This document shows positions 58,654-64,000 of a DNA stretch of 64,000 bases, in pieces. Each line of letters begins with the position of its first letter. Within the stretch, counting starts at the first letter, position 1. Made by a program: the position numbers and the translations under genes. The notes beneath the pieces were generated by a model. That model ran no database searches and had not been told where the DNA came from. It was given only the letters and a program-made list of their open reading frames with translations. This DNA is from UBA6136 sp041178325 (GTDB lineage: Bacteria > Pseudomonadota > Gammaproteobacteria > Methylococcales > Methylococcaceae). The stretch spans positions 4,275 to 68,274 of the forward strand of contig JBEGVN010000102.1 of assembly GCA_041178325.1 (NCBI GenBank). Reading direction: 5' to 3'.

Positions 58654-61110
58654 GTGAACAACGATTCGGGCAAATTCAGAGTCGCCATCGTCGGTTCGGG
58701 GCCAGCAGGCCTGAGCGCGGCGGGTCGCGCCGCAGAGTTAGGGATGTCTCATGTGCTCTTGGAGGCAACCGGTGGAATCTCCAACACGGTGAACTTCTGG
58801 TATCAGAAGGGCAAGCATGTGATGGACGAGCCGACCAACATGCCGCTTCGAAGCAGTGTCAGATTTGCAGAAGGGACCCGGGAGGAAGTGCTGGAGGCCT
58901 GGGAACAGGATATCCAGCGACTCAAGATCAATATTCGATTCAATGCAGCCCTTAAGGCGATTGAAGGTGAGGCCGGAGCCTACAAGCTGACCTTGGTTTC
59001 CGGAGATGTGATTGAGGCCGAGGCGGTCGTTCTGGCTATCGGCAACATGGGGAACATCCGAAAGCTCGGTATTCCCGGTGAAGATCATCCGATCGTGGGC
59101 TATAAGCTCGATGATGCCTCTGCCCTTCAAAACAAGCGCATTACGGTTGTTGGGGCGGGTGACTCGGCACTTGAAGATGCATTGGCTCTCGCCAAGCAGA
59201 ATCAGGTGACTCTCATTAATCGTCGCAATGGCTTTGATCGGGCCAAGGGTCGAAATGCCGCAGCGATTCAGCGCGCCATAGCCAATAAGGAAGTAACGTG
59301 TATTTTCGAAGCAGCCCCTGAGGCTGTCGTTGAGAGTCAGTCTGGTGCCCCTGCAGACATCAAGATTGAGGCCAGTACAGGTTCGGTCACGGTTCCAACC
59401 GACATGATCATCATTCGCGCAGGTGCAATGCCTCAGCGAAAGCTTCTCGACAGCATGTCGCTGCAGTTCCCATCGGCTGATGAAACGGCATTCCCTATTA
59501 TTGGGGAGGGCTATCAGGCAAGCCGCACTGGGATCTACGTGATTGGCGCGCTCGCCGGTTGCCCTCTGATCAAGGAGGCGATGAACCAGGGCTATGAAGT
59601 CATCGAACATATCGACGGTCGTCCGATTGATCCTGCCGATCAAGAGTTGGTCGAATCAGTTCTCAAGAATCTTCCTGGTTTCCAGGAGGTCAGGGAATCG
59701 CTCAAGGACCTCAAGAATCGTGCAGAAATTCTGAAGGATGTGACAGACCTCGTTCTCCGCGAATTTATCCGCGAGAGCCGGATTCGTTTCGTGCCCAAGG
59801 GCGAGGCAATTTTCCGCCCGGGTGACTATTCATCGAACGTCAGTATGATTGTCTCAGGACGGGTGGCGTTCTCGCTGACGGGTCGCATTGAAGAGGCGCG
59901 TTATTTTCGAGGGCCTGGTGAGCTCATGGGACTTGTGACCTTGAGGTCCGGTCTCCCTTGGACCATCTATGCGTTTGCGGGCGAAGACACGGTTCTTCTA
60001 GAAACGCCGGTCAAAACAGCGGGCAAGCTGTTCAATAGCGTGACAACCATCAGGGAGGCCGTCCAGCGTGCCTTCCTCCAGACACTGGTCTTTAGAACGT
60101 TTATCGGGATTATCCCGAATGAGGAAATTGTTGAGGATATTCGGGAAACCGATTTTGAGCCACTGCTGGAACAGGGTGAAACCCTCCGTTTCAAAGCCAA
60201 CCAGCGGATTTATGCTGAAGGGGATCCGACGGATGCCTTCTACATCATTCTCAAAGGGTCGGTTTCACTTTCCAGGCTTCTGGATGGCAAAGACAAGATC
60301 CAGCATCTGGTGACCGGTGGCCAGTGGTTCGGGATTGATGAGATTTACCTTGGAGGTAATCGACTCGATACGGCAACGGCCTCAACGGCAACGGAAATCT
60401 TCAAGCTCAACTCTCGTCTTTTCCACGAGACCATTTCGCGCTTCCCATCGATCCAGCATGGCGCCGAGCGCAAAGCCCGCAAGATGCTCCTTAAGGAGCA
60501 GCAAAGAAGTAATGAAGAGTCCACTAATGCCGTCATCGGCTTTGTGGAAGAGACGGGTGTCGTTGATGGTTCGAATGTTTTAGTGATTGACGAAGCGCTT
60601 TGTGTCCGTTGTGACAATTGCGAAAAGGCCTGTGCAGAAACCCATGGTGGCGTTTCAAGGCTCCGACGCAAGGCGGGGGAGACCTTCGCCACGATCCATG
60701 TGCCTACGGCCTGTCGCCATTGCTATGAGCCGGGCTGTATGAAGGACTGTCCGGCCAACTGTATCAGCCGTCAACCTGGCGGACAGGTTTTGATTGATAC
60801 CAATACCTGTATCGGCTGTGGCAATTGTTCGGCAAACTGCCCGTTCGGGGTGATTCAGATGATTGCCCCTGAGCCGCAACAACCCCTGGATCTCTGGTCT
60901 TGGTTGTTCTGGGGCAAGGGGCGGTCCCCAGGTCAGGAGACGGAACACCTGCATGGACCGGGAACCGTCGTGAAAAAAGCAATGAAATGTGACCTCTGTC
61001 ACGGTCAATCGAGTGGCCCGGCCTGTGTTCAGGCGTGTCCTACGGGTGCGGCCATCCGATCGGCACCGGACACGCTGGTGACGATTTTCGAAGAATCCAA
61101 AGTGAAGTAG
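58654..61110 (+). CDS. FAD/NAD(P) oxidoreductase fused to two cNMP-binding-like domains and 4[4Fe-4S] ferredoxin
   Basis: An 818-residue cytoplasmic fusion. Residues 1-325 are thioredoxin-reductase-like (FAD loop VAIVGSGPAGLSAAGRA, NAD(P) loop ITVVGAGDSALEDALALA) but lack the redox CxxC. Two cyclic-nucleotide-binding-like domains follow (about 375-480, GEAIFRPGDYSSNVSMIVSG; about 505-620, QRIYAEGDPTDAFYIILKGS). The C-terminus (about 645-810) has four cluster motifs of the DMSO-reductase electron-transfer type: CVRCDNCEKAC, CRHCYEPGCMKDC, CIGCGNCSANC and CDLCHGQSSGPACVQACP. It probably moves electrons between NAD(P)H and iron-sulphur clusters under control of a small ligand. GTG start. It lies within a compact cluster with cytochromes. 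Confidence 0.88.
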   Translation: MNNDSGKFRVAIVGSGPAGLSAAGRAAELGMSHVLLEATGGISNTVNFWYQKGKHVMDEPTNMPLRSSVRFAEGTREEVLEAWEQDIQRLKINIRFNAALKAIEGEAGAYKLTLVSGDVIEAEAVVLAIGNMGNIRKLGIPGEDHPIVGYKLDDASALQNKRITVVGAGDSALEDALALAKQNQVTLINRRNGFDRAKGRNAAAIQRAIANKEVTCIFEAAPEAVVESQSGAPADIKIEASTGSVTVPTDMIIIRAGAMPQRKLLDSMSLQFPSADETAFPIIGEGYQASRTGIYVIGALAGCPLIKEAMNQGYEVIEHIDGRPIDPADQELVESVLKNLPGFQEVRESLKDLKNRAEILKDVTDLVLREFIRESRIRFVPKGEAIFRPGDYSSNVSMIVSGRVAFSLTGRIEEARYFRGPGELMGLVTLRSGLPWTIYAFAGEDTVLLETPVKTAGKLFNSVTTIREAVQRAFLQTLVFRTFIGIIPNEEIVEDIRETDFEPLLEQGETLRFKANQRIYAEGDPTDAFYIILKGSVSLSRLLDGKDKIQHLVTGGQWFGIDEIYLGGNRLDTATASTATEIFKLNSRLFHETISRFPSIQHGAERKARKMLLKEQQRSNEESTNAVIGFVEETGVVDGSNVLVIDEALCVRCDNCEKACAETHGGVSRLRRKAGETFATIHVPTACRHCYEPGCMKDCPANCISRQPGGQVLIDTNTCIGCGNCSANCPFGVIQMIAPEPQQPLDLWSWLFWGKGRSPGQETEHLHGPGTVVKKAMKCDLCHGQSSGPACVQACPTGAAIRSAPDTLVTIFEESKVK

Positions 61111-61134
61111 AGATCCATTCCGAGGGTATTGCGA

Positions 61135-62067
61135 GTGAACCGTACATTCATCGACAAGGATAACTATTTCTTTCTCAAGGCAGCGAGCCTGCTTTCTTTG
61201 GTCTCTATCTTTTTATACGTGGTCCATGATCCGGTGGGTCCCCCGAGCGGGAATTCATGGTTGGGCTACACCCTCGGCACGATCGGGGGGTTCATCATCC
61301 TCTGGCTCCTTTGGTTTGGCGTCCGGAAAAGGACCTATATCAATAATCGTTTCAGTCTTGTGCAGTGGCTATCCGGCCATGTTTGGCTGGGAACCAGTCT
61401 TCTCATTCTCGCTACGCTGCATTGTGGGTTCCAATTTGACCCAAACATGCATACGGTTTTCTATTTTGTGATGGTCTTGACGGTCATCTCCGGCATGGTC
61501 GGGGTTTATTTTTACATCAAGGTTCCGGCGACCATTTCCAAAAACCTTGCGAAAGCATCTTCCGTCCAGATGCATGAGGAAGTCGATCAGATCGCACGAG
61601 ATGCCCTTGGCGTTGCTCGTGAAATTGATCCGGACGTCCATGAGCTGATCCTTTTCACTGTGGACCGATTGTTCCTCGGTCATCGGCTCCCCAACCGAAA
61701 GCGACTCCACGAGCTTGAACGTGTAGGAACGTCCCTGGTTTCCCGCCGCGGTCGGGTGATGACCAGTGAGGCCACGCAACAAGCCGAACAAATTGGCCTC
61801 AACAACCCGGTCCCTATGGACAAGCGTAAATTCCAGGCGACCCGGTTGCAGGCCTTTGTCATTGATCTTTGCTTTGACCGTTCTCCTGGGGATAAGCTTC
61901 AAAAACTTTTGGATCTGATCAACGACATGGTGGACCGCTTGGTCCGTCTGGAAAAGGATCGGGTCGCAAATCGCCGGATTCGGATTTGGCTATTGTTCCA
62001 TGTGCCTCTGTCCCTCGCGACTGTGATAGGGCTCTTTGTGCACATTATTTCCGTTTTCTACTACTAG
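61135..62067 (+). CDS. Membrane protein with bis-His helices, probable b-type haem quinone/electron-transfer subunit
   Basis: A membrane protein of about 310 residues. Two N-terminal helices (AASLLSLVSIFLYVV and LGTIGGFIILWLLWFG), a pair around residues 80-130, and one at the C-terminus. Potential haem ligands: His in SGHVWLGTSLLILATLHCGF and His in LLFHVPLSLATVIGLFVHIISVFYY, each pair about 14 residues apart in one helix, as in bis-His cytochromes b. The soluble middle part is charged and helical. GTG 61135 has GAGGG eight bases upstream; a TTG at 61129 is too close to it. It sits between the FeS-flavoprotein and the FHA-cytochrome genes, fitting a membrane link between them. Confidence 0.75.
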   Translation: MNRTFIDKDNYFFLKAASLLSLVSIFLYVVHDPVGPPSGNSWLGYTLGTIGGFIILWLLWFGVRKRTYINNRFSLVQWLSGHVWLGTSLLILATLHCGFQFDPNMHTVFYFVMVLTVISGMVGVYFYIKVPATISKNLAKASSVQMHEEVDQIARDALGVAREIDPDVHELILFTVDRLFLGHRLPNRKRLHELERVGTSLVSRRGRVMTSEATQQAEQIGLNNPVPMDKRKFQATRLQAFVIDLCFDRSPGDKLQKLLDLINDMVDRLVRLEKDRVANRRIRIWLLFHVPLSLATVIGLFVHIISVFYY

Positions 62068-62085
62068 TCCTGTGGGTGCCTGAAC

Positions 62086-63888
62086 GTGAAATTTTTGATC
62101 CGTCTCTCACCCGCAAGTGGTTCCCCGCAGGAAGCAAAGCTGGAACTGGACGCCGATTTCCTGACCATCGGCTTTGCCAAGGATAACGGACTTGTCCTCG
62201 ATACCCCCGGCGCTGCAGATCATCATGCGCGGATTTCCGGAAAGGATGGCCAGTTCCGAATCGAGGCACTGACCGACGGCAAAGTACTGGTCAACGAGCG
62301 TTCTGTTGAGAGCCATGTTTTGGTTCCAGGCGATGTAATTCGCATCGGAAGCAGCCTGCTCCGGGTGATGGAGAATGGCCGCAATCAGGAATTTCGCGGT
62401 GAAATGATCGCGCCTAAGGACCTCAAAAGCCCAGAGCTGAGGGGGAACTTCCTGCGCTGGGGTTGGGACGGGCAGCATATTGCCTATATCCGTCCCTTGA
62501 TTTGGACGGCCGTGATTGCCGCCTTGGCATTCTTCCTTCTGATTCCCCTGGCCTCCATCGAGATTCCGGCGGTTGATCGGTTCCTCAACCGGGGCGGACC
62601 TCTTATGCGCTCGATTAGCGGTGACTCCTGGAGCGTTGGTCCTGTCAGTCGCTATCACATCCGCATCGCCAATGACTGTGAGAAGTGTCATTCGGGTGGA
62701 GCCTTCACGGATATCCCGAATAAAGCGTGCGAAAGCTGTCACGATGACATCAAAAATCACGTAGATGTGTCGCGTATACCGGAAATTAATGGGGAGATGC
62801 CCCTATGTGGCGACTGCCATCAAGAGCATATTGCGGATAACTTCCTGGTCATGGGTGATCGTGTCGAGCAGTGTCTGCAGTGCCACCGCGATATCAAGAA
62901 GTCCTTCAGCAAGAGTGAACTCCGCAACATCCCTAAAAGCTTTGGCCATGAATCCCTTTTCGGAGGGCATCATCCCGAATTCAAGGCCAGCATTGTCAAC
63001 AACCAAGGCAACGATAAGGTCACCATTGAGCGCGTCTCCATGGCGGATAAGGAGAAGCTGATTGAGCAGTCTGGCCTTCGCAAGTTCTCCCACCGTGACC
63101 ACATGGCGAAGGAGGGTGTGTTGGCGCCAGATGGAAAGGGTGGGGCCGAAGTCATGAAGCTCGAATGTTGGAGCTGCCACAAGTCAGATCCAAATGATGG
63201 TCACATGAGCACGGCGTCATTTGACGACAACTGCCACCAGTGTCACAAGCTGACTTTTGACCAACTCTCGCCTAATGTCGAGTTACCCCATGGGAAGGCA
63301 GAGGATATCTTCGGTTTCCTCAAGGACTTTTACGCCAAGAGCCCACGGGGGTCCCTGATAGACCTCCAGCCAAATCATCCAGACGGCGAGCGGACACTTC
63401 CTGGTAAATTGATCAGTCGGGGCAGCGTCGACTTCGATGCCGGGAACTACACGCTGGATCAATACGCCAAGGCCATGGGGCAGAGAACCTTTGAAAATGG
63501 CGTTTGCTCAGAATGCCACCAGGCCGAAAAGCCCAGCGATGATTTTGCAACCTGGCGAATCATTAAGCCCAAAATTGCAACGAACTGGTACCCCAAGGCT
63601 AAGTTCAATCACAACGCCCACGACATCTACGAATGTGGTGGTTGCCATGATGCGGCGCAATCGGAAAGCCCCAAGGACGTCAACATTCGTGGACAGGAAA
63701 GCTGTACCGAATGCCATAGTTCCGAAAATTCGCCCTGTCTGAAGTGCCATACTTTCCACGCGGAAGGGCATTTCAAGATGAATGGCCAACCTTTGCTCCC
63801 CAAGAAGGAAGAAATCAAGCCCTGGCATGGCCAAGCCCTGATGTCACCCAAAGGCGCCGGTGGGGAAAGTCCTGAGATTAAGAAGTAA
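62086..63888 (+). CDS. FHA domain - transmembrane helix - decahaem cytochrome fusion
   Basis: A 600-residue protein. Residues about 21-95 are an FHA domain (FLTIGFAKDNGLVLDTPGAADHHARI, then VLVNERSVESHVLVPGDVIRIG). A helix at about 137-157 (LIWTAVIAALAFFLLIPLA) crosses the membrane. The rest, periplasmic, carries ten CXXCH motifs: CEKCH, CESCH, CGDCH, CLQCH, CWSCH, CHQCH, CSECH, CGGCH, CTECH and CLKCH. It joins a cytoplasmic phosphopeptide-binding type domain to a periplasmic haem wire. FHA domains bind phosphothreonine, so the protein may recruit or be controlled by a partner in the cytoplasm. GTG start without a strong ribosome-binding site; it follows the membrane protein by 18 bases. Confidence 0.9.
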   Translation: MKFLIRLSPASGSPQEAKLELDADFLTIGFAKDNGLVLDTPGAADHHARISGKDGQFRIEALTDGKVLVNERSVESHVLVPGDVIRIGSSLLRVMENGRNQEFRGEMIAPKDLKSPELRGNFLRWGWDGQHIAYIRPLIWTAVIAALAFFLLIPLASIEIPAVDRFLNRGGPLMRSISGDSWSVGPVSRYHIRIANDCEKCHSGGAFTDIPNKACESCHDDIKNHVDVSRIPEINGEMPLCGDCHQEHIADNFLVMGDRVEQCLQCHRDIKKSFSKSELRNIPKSFGHESLFGGHHPEFKASIVNNQGNDKVTIERVSMADKEKLIEQSGLRKFSHRDHMAKEGVLAPDGKGGAEVMKLECWSCHKSDPNDGHMSTASFDDNCHQCHKLTFDQLSPNVELPHGKAEDIFGFLKDFYAKSPRGSLIDLQPNHPDGERTLPGKLISRGSVDFDAGNYTLDQYAKAMGQRTFENGVCSECHQAEKPSDDFATWRIIKPKIATNWYPKAKFNHNAHDIYECGGCHDAAQSESPKDVNIRGQESCTECHSSENSPCLKCHTFHAEGHFKMNGQPLLPKKEEIKPWHGQALMSPKGAGGESPEIKK

Positions 63889-63893
63889 GCGCC

Positions 63894-64000
63894 ATGAAGA
63901 ACCTTATTCCCGCATTCACTCGTTCGGTTCTGTCCGTCCTGCTGTTTGGATCTTTGGCTGTCGCTCCTCAAGCAAAGGCGACGCCGGTGTCCGATTGCAC
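63894..64000 (+). CDS. Start of an exported protein, cut by the window end
   Basis: An ATG five bases after the FHA-cytochrome stop opens a frame to the window edge. It encodes a classic signal peptide (MKNLIPAFTRSVLSVLLFGS, then LAVAPQAKA) followed by TPVSDC. The position suggests a further periplasmic redox partner, perhaps another cytochrome, but no haem motif is inside the window. Confidence 0.75.
   Translation, partial: MKNLIPAFTRSVLSVLLFGSLAVAPQAKATPVSDC

Overview
The window reads as chromosomal DNA of a Gram-negative bacterium, most likely a proteobacterium with a respiratory, metal-exposed and possibly chemolithotrophic or C1-type life style. Evidence: apolipoprotein N-acyltransferase, FtsH, lipobox lipoproteins, a TolC/RND/membrane-fusion efflux set, pyruvate:ferredoxin oxidoreductase and multihaem c-type cytochromes. 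I cannot name a genus from sequence alone. No rRNA, tRNA or CRISPR array was recognised.

Region 1 (1-15.6 kb) is a copper/heavy-metal envelope region interrupted by a mobile element. A 5'-truncated CopA-type multicopper oxidase gene is entered near its 3' end by an element of about 5.4 kb (1713-7157). The element carries a tyrosine integrase, an AlpA-like regulator, a RepA-like AAA ATPase, iteron-like repeats and six small unknown genes. Its flanking repeat lies on the codons for the type-1 copper motif (HCHNLEHED). The element supplies a replacement 3' end on the left and leaves the original 3' end stranded on the right. Beyond it come three small lipoprotein genes (one Met/Gly-rich, one YceK-like), a TolC-like gene facing a CusA/CusB-like pair, a Cys-rich lipoprotein and an exported PrxQ/Bcp peroxiredoxin.

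Region 2 (15.6-22.2 kb) is mixed: a PfkB-type sugar-phosphate kinase, an orphan FixJ-type response regulator, two small paralogous helix-turn-helix-like proteins in convergent orientation, an internally deleted IS200/IS605-type tnpB, an ABM-domain protein coupled to an iron-type alcohol dehydrogenase, and lnt.

Region 3 (22.2-29.0 kb, all minus strand) is the strongest candidate for an undescribed system. It looks like a six-gene operon: a small membrane protein, an apparently active P-type ATPase with no CPC motif and no CxxC in its HMA-like domains, a His-containing basic protein, a short membrane protein, a second P-type ATPase that has lost every catalytic signature (DKTGT, TGES, GDGxND), and another small membrane protein. 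This suggests an active pump paired with a pseudoenzyme paralogue.

Region 4 (29.2-56.6 kb) is largely housekeeping and transport: lipocalin, FtsH, a DUF218 protein, Ppx/GppA, an ABC ATPase, a CPA2 antiporter, a GltD-like/ferredoxin fusion coupled to NifJ-type PFOR, a Ca2+/H+ exchanger, a secreted 29-residue Cys-repeat protein, a DUF2252 protein, fused 5-oxoprolinase, PEP synthase, an exported cyclase, TauE-type, CorA-type and MFS transporters.

Region 5 (57.0-64.0 kb, all plus strand) is an unusual redox cluster: a pentahaem c-type cytochrome, a pyridine-nucleotide oxidoreductase fused to two cNMP-binding-like domains and four [4Fe-4S] ferredoxin motifs, a membrane protein with bis-His haem-b-like helices, an FHA-TM-decahaem cytochrome fusion, and the start of another exported protein cut by the window end. 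Together they could carry electrons between cytoplasmic NAD(P)H and periplasmic haems under regulatory control.
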